From Talinum fruticosum (taxonomy: Eukaryota; Streptophyta; Magnoliopsida; Caryophyllales; Talinaceae): DNA of 64,000 nucleotides. The notes below the pieces were generated by a model. That model was given only the letters and a program-made list of their open reading frames with translations, was not told the origin of the DNA and ran no database searches. The translations under genes and the position numbers were made by a program. Of this stretch, positions 12,283 to 25,298 are shown one piece after another (within the stretch, counting starts at the first letter, position 1; every line of letters starts with the position of its first letter). Location of the stretch: positions 4,960,001 through 5,024,000 of the forward strand of contig JAITYX010000010.1 of assembly GCA_021018815.1 (NCBI GenBank), read 5' to 3'.

Positions 12283-13770
12283 TGAAGGTTTGCTCGGGAG
12301 AAGTTAAGTCACCCTAGAGGGGGTGAATAGGGTGATGGAAGATTTTTGAGAAAATCAAACTCTTTTGCACGAGAATAGAGACAGAAACAGATTCGAGTCT
12401 AGATTGGACTCGGAAAAGTGTAAACTCGGATATACGTGGAAACCCTCACGGGGCGAGAAAACCACGGGCGAGTGTCAATCCGGACACCAAGTCAAATCCA
12501 CTAATTGAATCCTCAATTACAATGAATATGACTACCCAGATTTGTTCCCAAACAAATCTATTACAATTTTCCCAGGCTCGAATTTACCTTATCGGCTGAC
12601 CTAGTACTTCCAAGTTGAAGTTACCTTATCAACTTGGGATCCTCCAATTTTTCCCAGGGTTAGAAGTTCCCTTATCTAACCTGGTACTTCCAAACTGAGG
12701 TAACCTTTACAGTTTGGGACAACTGAGTTGAGATAACCTTTACAACTCGGTCGAGAGAGAAAGAGTAGAAGAGTAGTAAGAATTGCAATACAAGCGACTC
12801 GAGAAAAATACAACTCGAGAATATTAGAATTACGAGTTTGGGAGTTGTATGCTAGAGAAGATGTTCAATATGGTCTCTCTTTTTCTTCCATTCGTCGGTT
12901 GAAATCTTGTGCTAAGGCTTCTATAAATAGTACTGCCTTGAAGAGATAGCCATTGTGCCTCCAACGTCTTTCTGTTGAAGGCTGTCCGAGTCAACTAGCT
13001 GTTGTAACGGATAGTCCGAGTCACTCAGATTTCTGGACCACCTTGAAATAACCGTTGTGCCTTGGTCCTAGCTTCCAACAACTCTTTTTCCACCTTTTGT
13101 AAACTGGAAAAGCAAAACAAAAGACCGTTAGACACGAAATAAAATATTACCCAAAACGATATGAGACAAGGTCTGTCGGTAAGTTACGAGCTTTTCTAAA
13201 AATTCCGACTTTTTGTCCGGCGGTGCTTTAATGGTCGAAGCCTTTTGCTTTTGCTTTTTCTTCAGATAATTGACATTAGAAAAACCTGCAAAAACATTAA
13301 GCACAATGGTTCTCAAAGTATAAATATACTTTGGTCCATAATTAGATAAGGATTAGTCTAAATAAAGCATTTAATGACTAATTACTTTAATCTATTAATC
13401 TGGAATATTTCAAGTCTAATATTCAATATACTCAGATTCCAGATATGCTAAAACTCATAAATAAATCATTCAATCTTAATGGGCACAAGAGTTATATAGA
13501 CATTTTACAATTACGCATAATTAAACAAATAATAGCGTAGGCAAACTAAATGTACGAGTCGACTAAGTGGGTCGGAATCCGAGTTCGAGTGGGTCGGATC
13601 CGAGTCCGAGTTCGAGTCAAGAATAAGTCATATTGAAATGATGAATTGTAAAGCATATGACTTAGTTAAATGAATTTCTTTTAGGATGCTTCTTGCTTTA
13701 TCCTAAATTTAGATGAATGCATAAAATCAAAACACATTGAAGGGGTTAGTCGATCATACACGAGTCTTCA
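12283..13770 (-). repeat. 5' LTR of gag-only copia element
   Basis: 1488 bp partner of 8486-9981. Minus strand starts TGAAGACTCGTG and ends GAGCAAACCTTCA. Confidence 0.9.
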
Positions 13771-13879
13771 TCATTTTTTATTGGACGAAATTCCTAAACT
13801 CACTCTCACACCGCTATGTCATACTTTTGAAAAGATTTCTATTATATAGTAATATGGATTATTATTATTATTATTATTA

Positions 13880-13916
<37 letters not shown>

Positions 13917-14078
13917 TTATTTTGGCAAGGAGTAAAAGAGAGTCCATATATAAGTGAAAATATTTTTTTTAAGAATAAATTATCATCTTTTTTTTGACAA
14001 AACTCCTAAATTCCCTCTCAAGCCGTCATGTCATACTTTTGAAAAGATTGCTATTATGTAGTATATACATATATATAG
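13771..14078 (-). repeat. Helitron-end/TTA composite array, segment 2
   Basis: Continuation of the interrupted array: rest of the module cut by the copia insertion, a (TTA)n tract at 13858-13917, and another module B ending at the solo LTR. Confidence 0.6.
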
Positions 14079-17000
14079 TGTAACACCCCAAAACACCCCT
14101 TAGGAGTATTACATCGCTGAGTTCCTTAAAGGAACTCCCAAGGCTCTTTTCGATGTCGCTTTGGCTGTCTAGACTCAATCAAAGGTTAATAAAGATGGTT
14201 TTCCAAAAGGATCTAAGATTTCCTAAAAATTTCAGCAAAGCTCTGTTTGTAATGTGGACCAACCCATAGGCTTAAAGTCTTAAAACCCTGCATAAAAGCA
14301 TAATATAACTCAACGAGCCACACGCTCGGAGTATACAACTCAACGGCCACACGTCGGAGTCCAACCAATCATGCTATAAAACTTAAAACAATCTAAATGG
14401 TTTACGATACATCAGGTATAACTATATGAACTAAATTACAAATACAACATTTAAACACATAAGAATGCAAGCCAGCCACTTGAGTCACTTGAGTCAACCA
14501 TCGATAGTCAGCTAGAGTCCGAAGTATGTTAAGCGTCGATTAAGCCTCTAAAAGTGTACCTGCAACACTTGGGAGGGAAAGGGGGAAATTTGTGGGGGTG
14601 AGCGATAATCCACGGGGCTCACCGGAGTCTTACACCCTTAAAATAGAAATTCTTTACACTTAATACTCATAGTAATGGAAACGATGAAAACGTAATAATA
14701 TAATACAAATCTATATACTTTTCAATGAAATCTCTTGGAATGAAAGATCATGACTCTTCAATCACTTAAAACACAATTTCACATTCATGAACAATTCTTT
14801 TGGGGTTGAATCAACATTCTAGGCCTTCCGAGGACTCGAACTAGCACTTCTTTAATTCGGGCGCGACCCGACAAAACGGCTCCCGGGACCTATCTTCTAG
14901 GAAGTCTCGGAGCGGGCATCCCGCCTCTGCAGGACCCCTGTTAGAACCCTTCCCTCGAAGTCTCTAGCTGGGCATTCCCTAGTTCGAACCCTTCGGTATG
15001 CTAAATGATCCGTAGCCAGTTGATTCAAAACAACTTGCACATATTCATTCATCACGTTCACTTTACAGCTTTCTCAATCAATTTAATATCAAGGAAGGCA
15101 TGACACGACGTGTCACCCTTATAAATTCACTTTCTCAAATAAGTTTTGCTTCGTCAAAACACATTCACGTTCGAAACGCAGTTCACAAGAAGTTGCATTC
15201 AAGAATCATTTCACGTAAAATACAAAACTCCTTTCGAAACTACTTTTGAGCATCACGTAAAGCAATCACATAGTATGAATAATCACCATTCAATGCAAGC
15301 AATCATTCTCAAATCTTTTCCAACTATGCCTCTCTCAATTCACCACTCTAGTACGATTAATTTCCATTTTCTCGAGCCACAATAATCACAAGTAGATATT
15401 ATTTAATTCAACGTTCTCACTTTTCACAATTCATTGACTTTACCTCAATTCCTCTTTTATGCCTTTACTTTATAACTTAACTCTTCCCAATTACCATCTT
15501 TGTTTCAATACCTTTCAATTACACTTTCACATTACTCATCAATCTCTTCTTAATCACGCTTAGTTAGGTAGTTCTCATTCTTACTTCGCTATTAAAATTC
15601 CTCTAATTCCCTTCATTACCAAGTGTAATTTGCCCTCATCTTAGGTTTCTATCCCAATAATTGTCTTTCTTGATCAACTCAATCATACACTTGTTAATCT
15701 CCTTTTCATCGCTCCACTTTCGCTAGCTCCGCTTATCTTCGCACTTAGTTCAACCTCAAGGATTTAATTATCTTTTGAACTCAATTATCCCAATACTCAC
15801 CCACTTCTCACACCCATGTCTCAATTGTGCACTACTCAATACACTTTCATATTCCTCTTTACACCTCCCTCGTTATTTCCCGATGTTAGTAATCGTTTCT
15901 TAACGCCGCAATTTCAGTAAATCTCTAAGACTCAATCTGAATATCAATTCATAACTTATGCCCAAACCATACATACTTATCCCCAACCGACCCGACTCCC
16001 GATACTACTCATTATACCCAAGCAACTCAACTCCGTCTCGAATTTCCTGGTTTCAATTTCAGGCCTTAACAACTACCATTTTCCCTCACAACTCCTAATT
16101 CAACTTCCAGCAACTACTAACTCATTCACTAGCATACATATTCAATATTCACAATCACATTCAACAATCACAATGAACTCATTTGGATTTCGAATTTACT
16201 AATAGTTTAGAGTATAAGACTACCCACCTCGATTCGGGGATTGGAGGTTTGTGGTTTGCTTGAGGTTCGAGCTCCCCGGTTCGGTTCCTTCTTTCGTTCC
16301 TTTTCCCTCGCTGCGGTTTCTGCCGCCCTCCTCTGCGCTCGACACCGTCACCGGTCGCGGTCCCGCGCTCACCGGCTGCCTCCTCAGCCCTCGCGTTCGC
16401 TTCCTTTATCTTGGCCTCGGTTTCGCCTTCCTCGGGGCTCGGCCGTTCTCCTGTGCTCGCCGGCCGCTTCACCCCGTTCGTCGTGGAGCCCGCCGGCCTC
16501 CGGCCTCTCTTCCTCGTCTTCGCTCTCGCTCGCCCTCTCGGTCTCTCGCTCGATTCCCTCGCTCGGCCTTAGTCCTTCGCTCTCTTCCTTCGCTCGCGCC
16601 CACTCGCGTCGCCGGCCGCCGCTCGGTCCTGCGGTGGTCGCCGCTCCTCCCCTTCGGTCTCCTTCACCGCGCGCTCGCCCCTTTTCTCTCTCTCTCTCTC
16701 TCTCCCATTTGGTGGTCCTCTCCCCCTCCCTGTTCGCTCGCTCTGCTTCTTCTTTCTTTGTTCTTCCCGTGTCCCCCTCCCTACGGTTCTTTCCTTCTTT
16801 TATTTTTGGCGTTGCTCTCACCACCGCGAAACAAAAATAACCTCCCCTTCTATTGGACCCCCAATTTGTCTCTTTTATCCTTTATGGCCCAAGTAACCTC
16901 CTCCCTTATAAAACAATCCATGCCTCTTCCTTCCTCTCGTCCTCTTACGTTTTGTCTCTTAATTTATTTTGATTCATCAATTAGGATATTGCCTAGCCGC

Positions 17001-17196
17001 ACCGAGTTTCAACTCAAATAAGAAGGGAGGGCATTTCCTTGATTCGACTTATTTGATAACAGACTCTCGAAGGAATATTGGAGTAATACGTCCGGCCGTA
17101 ATCAAAATCGATCACTCACCCCCTAGATGCCCGAATAATACTCAATAATAATTCTATGCTTTAAGTCTGCTCTTCTTTAAAATTTCGGGTATTACA
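14079..17196 (-). mobile_element. Solo LTR of a Ty3/gypsy element
   Basis: 3118 bp from TGTAACACCCCAAAAC to TTTCGGGTATTACA, flanked by a perfect 5-bp duplication TATAG (14074-14078 and 17197-17201) inside a module of the Helitron-end array. No internal coding region, primer site or second LTR is present, as expected after recombination between two LTRs. The first ~400 bp match a fragment at about 56330-56740. A GC-rich block near the right end corresponds in place to the GC-rich block of the gypsy LTRs at 49630-50000, which implies minus orientation. Confidence 0.85.
16220..16840. other. GC-rich block inside solo LTR
   Basis: About 600 bp rich in CG, CCG and CTCTCT, in surroundings that are mostly AT. 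It produces long open frames on both strands (for example 16241-16840 and 16251-17021 plus, 16384-16824 minus) with low-complexity Arg/Ser/Pro or Arg/Glu proteins. I read these as composition artefacts. The block may be the transcribed leader (R/U5) of the LTR. Confidence 0.5.
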
Positions 17197-17236
17197 TATA
17201 GATTATTATTATTATTATTATTTTTTTTTTTAATTA

Positions 17237-17273
<37 letters not shown>

Positions 17274-17285
17274 TTATTATTATTA

Positions 17286-17343
<58 letters not shown>

Positions 17344-17639
17344 TTATTTTGGCAAGGAGTAAAAGAGAGTCCATACATAAGTGAAAATATTTTTTTAAAG
17401 AATAAATTATCATCGTTTGTATTGGACTGAAACTCCTAAATTTACTCTCAGGCCGCCATGTCATACTTTTGAAAAGATTACTATTATATAGTATAGTATA
17501 TAGATATAGATTATTTACATCAACGACTCATATTTAATGGACAAATAATTTTTATGGTTAACATTGCCCTAAACTGCTACAATCACCTACTTCGTAATAT
17601 TTGACCGGTTTAAAAATACTACTATTATATATTGTATAG

Positions 17640-17718
<79 letters not shown>

Positions 17719-17735
17719 ATTATTATTATTATTAT

Positions 17736-17791
<56 letters not shown>

Positions 17792-17819
17792 GTTATTATT
17801 ATTATTATTTTATTATTAC

Positions 17820-17883
<64 letters not shown>

Positions 17884-18029
17884 TTGATAAGGAGTAAAAG
17901 AGAGTCCATATATAAGTGAAAATCTGTTTTTTTTTCAAGAATAAATTATCATTTTTTATTGGACGAAACTCCTAAATTCACTCTCGAGTCGCCATGTCAT
18001 ACTTTTGAAAAGATTGCTATTATATAGTA
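17197..18029 (-). repeat. Helitron-end/TTA composite array, segment 3
   Basis: Two further modules with (TTA)n tracts at 17202-17346 and 17637-17884. The last module B is cut at CTATTATATAGTA by the Helitron that starts at 18030. Confidence 0.6.
17637..17884. repeat. (TTA)n microsatellite, ~250 bp
   Basis: TTA with scattered one-base variants, followed by TTTTGATAAGGAGTAAAAG, the start of module B with GCAAGG changed to ATAAGG. Confidence 0.9.
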
Positions 18030-20688
18030 CTAGTCCGGACTCGTGCTATGTACGGAGCAATGTTGTACAATGCATAACTTAAGAAATTATTGAATTACGC
18101 AGCGATGTTATACTTGTGAGTTTCTTTTTCTCGATCATTTGATTCAACAACATTCTTATACATGTTATCCCCTCATAATGAAAACGCTTCCGTGACTCAT
18201 CAAAGTTATCGAACCCAACACATAAAAATCATTAGAGCCCAAGCACACATTCATATTCCAATCATTCTAAATTTCAAAAGAATAAATAAATAATCTAAAA
18301 TAATAAATAAAAAAGAATGTTAAAAAATATCATCAAGGTTTTAAGATTACACACTTGATTTGGAATATTAAGAAGTCAGGCCCTTTAAGAATCAAACAAT
18401 TTAAATAATCATAACTCATATAGTTATCGAAATAGTGTGACAATATGTTTGAGTATCAAAAGGTAAATATTAGTAGGAAAATAAATAATATATGATTGGT
18501 AGATATTGAGCTATAGATGATAATAAATATCATTATGTCACAAATTAATATTACAATACAAAGTACATCGGATCAATAAAAGAATATCAAACTTATAACT
18601 CATAACTCTTTACAGACAAAGTCAATACTAATTTAACTTAATAGTCGCCTAGATAAATATTTATATGCAACCAACCTACTAAAACATCATTGACTTAAAT
18701 ATTACACGAACTCTTAAAAAGTATACATATACCCATAATGGGATCTCATTTTTTAAAAATTATAAGGAAAATATAATGATTTATCCATTCTTACATACCT
18801 CTGCACACAAAGATAATTAAACATATCATAACTATTTATATTGAGATTAATAGTGAAAAATATTATAATGATAGAAGTGATCCAAATATATTTAACAATA
18901 ATAGGTAATTTGCATCATAATAAAGGGCATGATAGGTCAATTTGCGGCGTAGGGTAATAAAATCATTTGTGTTTTGTACTTATATTGAAAATTGATCGCG
19001 ATTTTAGTAGTGAATCAATTGGGCAAAAATATTGATACAATTGAGATTTTATAAATACATATTTTACTCGATTAACAACCAATTGCTTCCCTCGAGACAC
19101 AATTCTTCCTCTCAAGTAATTAACATAATAAGAGTAACATGAAATTCTATTTCAAGATGGCGGGAAGGTTTGATGGCAAATACTCATCTTTTAATAATTT
19201 AGAAAACTTACAATAGTAAAAGATATGATTTAAATATGTTTGTCAATAATAAGTCACGAGATAGACATGTTAGGAAGAAGCTAAAATAAACCGTATTTGT
19301 AACAAAAAAAAAATGATCTCGTATGTTATGCAAAAATTTTGAGACAAATGAATTTATTCAAAATCCTATGGGTTTAATAGAAGTTGACATATTAAGTTTG
19401 TAATCCTTTAAACATAACACAAGTTACGAACTTAAAGTACACAAATTACGAACTGAAGCAATATAATTCCTAACTTTTTATTCATTACGTTTTATTCCAC
19501 AATATAATTGAATAATAATTTTCTATCTTGTAGGTATTTTTAATTATTAATATCAAGTATATATGTAGTTGTTATATTTTTATTATATTAATTTATGATT
19601 TATTAAATCATTCCGTACATAGGATGAATGTAATAACCAAATTGCTTCCTCGGATAGTTAAATATTTAAATATTATTTTTATAACATGTTGCTGGTTATT
19701 TTAATTTTAAAAGTTCTCATAATAAATATATTTTGAACTAATACAATTTTATGACACTAAGTCAAAAAAAAAAAACACCATCAACAATGAAAAATTAATA
19801 ATGTTAGACAAAATTATTATATTTCAGGCCCAAAATAATATTGCATATCAATATACATAAAAATAAATGAGAGCTAATACACAATCCAAACCCTAAATAA
19901 ATAAATACATAATTATATATATTAATTATATTTTATATCTTAATATATTTTAATTCTCAGATTACTTTTCTTTTTGTTTTTGTTATTTTTTAGTCGAGTT
20001 TATTAGAAGTTAGAATAAAATTAGTCTTCTTCGGTTAATTTTATTTTTATATTATTATAGGGTTTAGTTAGAATCTTTTTAATCTGTTAGTATTAATTTT
20101 CTTAGTTTTTATAACTGATTTGATAATTTTTTAGATTTTTTTCTAATTTAGGTTAAAGCAGGTCTTTAATTTAATAAATTTATAAATTTAGTTTCTTCAT
20201 TTTGATTTTAGGTGTTTTAGGATATATTCAGGTCCAAAAACTAATATTAATATTCTGGTAATTTAATTATTTATTTTCTCATTTATTTAGTGCAGTTTAT
20301 TATTTGTTTCACTTTATGTTTAAGATTATATTTTTATTTTATTATTTTTAATTCTGTTTAATTTTTCTGGAAAACTATAAAAAAAAATATTTTTGGGTTT
20401 TAGGTTACTTTTTATATTTTTTCAGATTTTTTATTTAATTTATTAAATAATTTTGTATATTTGTTATTTATTAATTTTCTACTTAGTTTTGTTTTCTGTT
20501 TTATATTTTTATGAATTAATTAGAATAATTAATTATTATTTAATTTTTATATTAAGATTAAATAATATATAATTAATTTGATAATTTTTCAGACTTATTT
20601 ACTAATTTAGGTTAAAGCATGTTTTTATTTATTATTATTGTTATTATTATTATTGATATTGTTATTATTATCATTATTATTATTATCA
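18030..20688 (-). mobile_element. Helitron-like element 1 (3' end present, 5' end not found)
   Basis: On the minus strand the 3' end reads GCACGAGTCCGGACTAG followed by T. A CTAG terminus followed by T, preceded by a short imperfect hairpin (CTCCGTAC...GCACGAG), is the plant Helitron 3' signature. No coding region. The interior (for example 20145-20290) is similar to 22850-23010 in element 2, so they are one family. It runs into a (TTA)n-like tract at about 20630, where element 2 is inserted. I could not find its TC 5' end. Confidence 0.55.
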
Positions 20689-21465
20689 CTAGTTTGGACC
20701 CGTGCTATACATGGAGTAATGTAATACTCCTTAATAAGTTATGAACTTAAAAAATAAATATTTAATAGCTACATTTAATAAATGAGATTAATAATCGAAA
20801 ATAATACAATCACCATATGGTATGCTTCCACCCTTATCTAATTACAAATGATTGAGTGTGGCGGAAAAATAAGCAAAAATGAGTTGCTCGAAATCATTTT
20901 CACACATAATAATGTGGAAAAATATAACCACTCTTGTAAGAGTGGTACTAACCTATTAAGGTATATCCATGTATATTAAGAGTGGTGATTTACATCTACT
21001 GAAAAAATGATTACTTAGCATGGATAATAAGCGTGACAGCTTATTTTGAGATAATTGAAATACATAAAAAGAATTTTTTCGCATTGGACAATTTATGATA
21101 ATCATATAAGTCAAATACTAAATTTACAATCAAAAAGAAAATTTTTTTAAAAAATAATTGAAAAGAATTTTTATAAAAATTAAACACATAAAGGAAATAT
21201 TTTTATGCAAATTTTCGATTTCTCTCTTTTATAGCACAATGCCCGAGTATATTGAGAAAATCAAAATAAGAAATAAACCTCAAATCTCAAACTCTAATCT
21301 CGTTTTCTCTCTTATTTTCTGCTTAATCAGTAAATTTCACATGTGCCTGCTTTATATCTTTTTTTCTTAATGTTGTTTAAAGAAAAGTAAAATAAAATAA
21401 AACTAAAAAAATTCACCTTAATGAACACAACCCTAATTTGAAGAACAACTAAGTATTTTTAATCC

Positions 21466-21640
21466 AGAGGCGGATCTACGTTAGGGCAACCGCGGTCACC
21501 CAACCCCATCCTTTCAAGAGAAAAAACATGGCATAAAAAGTAAAAAAAAAATATATTTTAATTAAACCTAGTTAATTTCAAAAAGAATTTTGTAACTTAA
21601 CTGGTGACAACCTAAGTGTCTACATCGGTGGTAGAAGTTG
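21466..21640. mobile_element. Possible hAT-type end inside Helitron 2
   Basis: CAGAGGCGGATCTACG at 21466 resembles the terminal repeat of a common plant hAT MITE group. I could not find a matching opposite end, so this is at most a truncated copy. Confidence 0.2.
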
Positions 21641-23762
21641 CTTCAAGCGCAAAATGGTAATAGGAAAAAAAGACTCGCTTAAGGGGTAATATGTCCATAG
21701 ATATAAGTATGGCGAGTGATGGTGTTTTCTTTGGATATAAGTGTGTGGTTAAAGACGACTCTCATCCGACTTATTTAGTGTGTGGAATATTTGTCCACTC
21801 ATACAATTTCCACACTTAACATAAGTATGGTAAAAGCGTGGATGCATGTCGTATTTTGAAAATGATATAATAGACACAAAATTAAAAAGTAAGTGGAAAG
21901 ATAGAGAAACTCATGATCCAAACAAATCAAATTAGACAAAAATTACATAAATAAGTAGTTAAACTCATACCTTAATCATAACAGACCTCCTCCAATTGAC
22001 CGACCCTTACCGATTCAATCACATTTCACAAGTTAAAGCCACTAATTAAAAATTAGTTTGAAACCGATACCATGTTCTTTAGTCACCTCAACCACATCTT
22101 CCTAACAAATTAATAAACCAAACAATGACAGAAGCTATTATTACATATTTACAATACATATTTTATTTTTTAGTAGAAAGGAAGAATAAATTTTCTCATC
22201 TAATGAAATGTCTTATTCATCCACCCAAAAATATATAATTAAATATATATTGTTCACTTTGATATTTATCTCATTAGATTTCAGTTAGAGTCATAATTTG
22301 AAGTCACAAAGGAAAAAAACATAACTTGTGATTCTCAAATGTAAATCAAATCAAACCAAAATTTGAAATAATATAGATTATACTTTTTAGGTTAAAAATA
22401 TTGGTGAATTAACCTTAACACCATTAAAAATAATAGAATATCCTTTAATTATTTTCTAAAATATTATTCTATAATTTATCTTAAATAAAATTACTTTGAA
22501 TTACATCCCTTCTTTAAAATCATTCAATATACTTTTTGTCATCAATATAATTTTTTCAATTTTTCACGGGTTTTTACTAATGATTAACCTGAGAATTAAT
22601 TACATTGATTGATAATAGGATAGATACCTCAGTAATTTTATACTAATTTTATTTTGAGTTTAAATATATTTTAATTTTCAGAATATTTTTCTATTTATTT
22701 TTGTTATTTTTAATCAAATTGTTAGAAGTTGGATTAAATTAGTTTCCTTTAGTTAATTTTATTTTTTATATTATTATAGGGTTTAGTTAGAGTATTAATA
22801 TTTTAGTATTAATTTTCTTAGTTTTTATGATTAATTTAATTATTGTTTTGATTTATTTTCTAATTTAGGTTAAAGTAAGTTTTTAATTTAATAAATTTAT
22901 AAATTAAATTTTTGTATTTTAATTTTAGGTTTTTAGTGTATGTTTCGGTCCAAAAAATAGTTTTAATATTCTAGTTATTTAGTTATTTATTTTCATATGT
23001 ATTGTAGTGTAATTGATTATTTGTTTAACTTTCTATTTTAGATTATGTTTTTGTTTTTCTGTTTTAATTGTGTTTAATTTTTCTGAAAAATTTAAATTTT
23101 TTTTATGTTTTTAATTCTGTCCAGATTTTTAATTTAGTTCATTATATAATTTTTTGTAATTTTTATTTATTAATTTTCTGCTCAATTTGGTTTTATTTTA
23201 TGTTTTATATTTTTTAAAATTAATAAGGCTAATTATTTACTATTTAATTTTTAGATTTAGATTAAATAATTTTATAATATTATTTATTTATTTTTTAGCA
23301 AGGGGTCCAATATTACCTTGATACAGTCTACTTTTAAAGAAAAACATTTTTTTCCTTTCAATGAATTTTATCATTTATTTAATTATTTACATCACTGACT
23401 TATTTTTAATGAACAAATAATTTTTATGGTTGAGACTACACCAAGCTCCTACAATCACTCTTGTTGTAGTATTTAGTCTATTTAAAAAGATTACTATTGT
23501 ATATTGTATAGATTTATTAGAAAAAAATACTAATGAGACTGTATTATCACACATACAAAAAAAGGAGGAGGATAGTTCACTTATAAAAGGATTTTTTTAT
23601 TTGGATAAATTATATTATTTATTTATTTATTTAATTATTTACATCAACGACTCATATTCAATGGACAAATAATTTTTATGGTTAAGATTACCCTAATTTC
23701 TGACATTCACTCCCATTACAATATTTGACAAATTTAAAAATATTACTATTATATATTGCATA

Positions 23763-24737
<975 letters not shown>

Positions 24738-24869
24738 GAGTCCATAGATGAGTGGAAATTTATTTTTTAAATGATAAATTATTTATTTTTTTATTAAACG
24801 AAACTTCTTAATTCACTCTGGTTGCGATATTTCAAAATTTGAAAAGATTGGCATTATATAGTGTATAGA

Positions 24870-25100
24870 TTATTATTAAAAAATTATTAATATTATTATT
24901 ACCATTATAACGTATTCATAACCGCTCATAACCGCTGTAGTAGCTTATAACGTGTATAACAACTCATAACAACTCATAGCAGATTCATAATCGGTATAAA
25001 CGGTATAATAGTTAGTTTTAACCGTTGAAACGAACATGTCTATAGTATGAAATGAGAACTGAGAAACAAAGGAAAGAGGGAAAAACATATTTGCAAAAAG
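24870..25100 (+). promoter_or_regulatory. Region upstream of ENT gene
   Basis: About 230 bp between Helitron 2 and the putative leader exon. It holds a remnant TTA tract and short direct repeats of CATAACCGCT / CATAACAACT (24918-24980). I see no convincing TATA box. Confidence 0.3.
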
Positions 25101-25298
25101 TAAAATGAAAGAGAAAAAAAAAAAAAGAAGAGATGGTGGAAGCAGGGAAATGCCACGCTGTCTGAATCTGCAGTGGCGCTCTAGTCTCAGATACGAAGAT
25201 CGTGGTGGACGTTATCCATACTTCACATCCTGAACATCTTGAAAACCCTTTTCGGAAACGAGAAATCATCCATTTTCAAACTTTGATTATTGAACAAG
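25101..25298 (+). other. Putative non-coding leader exon of ENT gene
   Basis: A GA-rich then mixed-composition stretch ending TGAACAAG|GTATAA (donor at 25299). A matching acceptor TGCAG at 26231-26235 precedes the coding start by 18 bases. Together they suggest a 5' UTR exon and a ~0.94-kb leader intron, common in plant transporter genes. The start of transcription is not visible. Confidence 0.35.

Larger units (their letters stand above)
8486..13770 (-). mobile_element. Complete gag-only (non-autonomous) copia retrotransposon
   Basis: A 5285-bp element with LTRs at both ends (1496 and 1488 bp), a primer site, a polypurine tract, gag, and a perfect 5-bp target-site duplication TCATT (8481-8485 and 13771-13775). 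The empty site is preserved in a sister copy: 17941-17960 reads through the same point uninterrupted. The internal region is only 2301 bp and codes gag but no protease, integrase, reverse transcriptase or RNase H. It would need enzymes from a relative, such as the element ending at 4480, which shares its LTR ends and polypurine tract. Confidence 0.9.

Noticed and set aside
16241..17021. 199- and 256-residue plus-strand ORFs and a 146-residue minus-strand ORF
   Set aside because: Low-complexity Ser/Arg/Pro proteins from a CG-rich LTR segment; open in several frames at once, as expected from composition.
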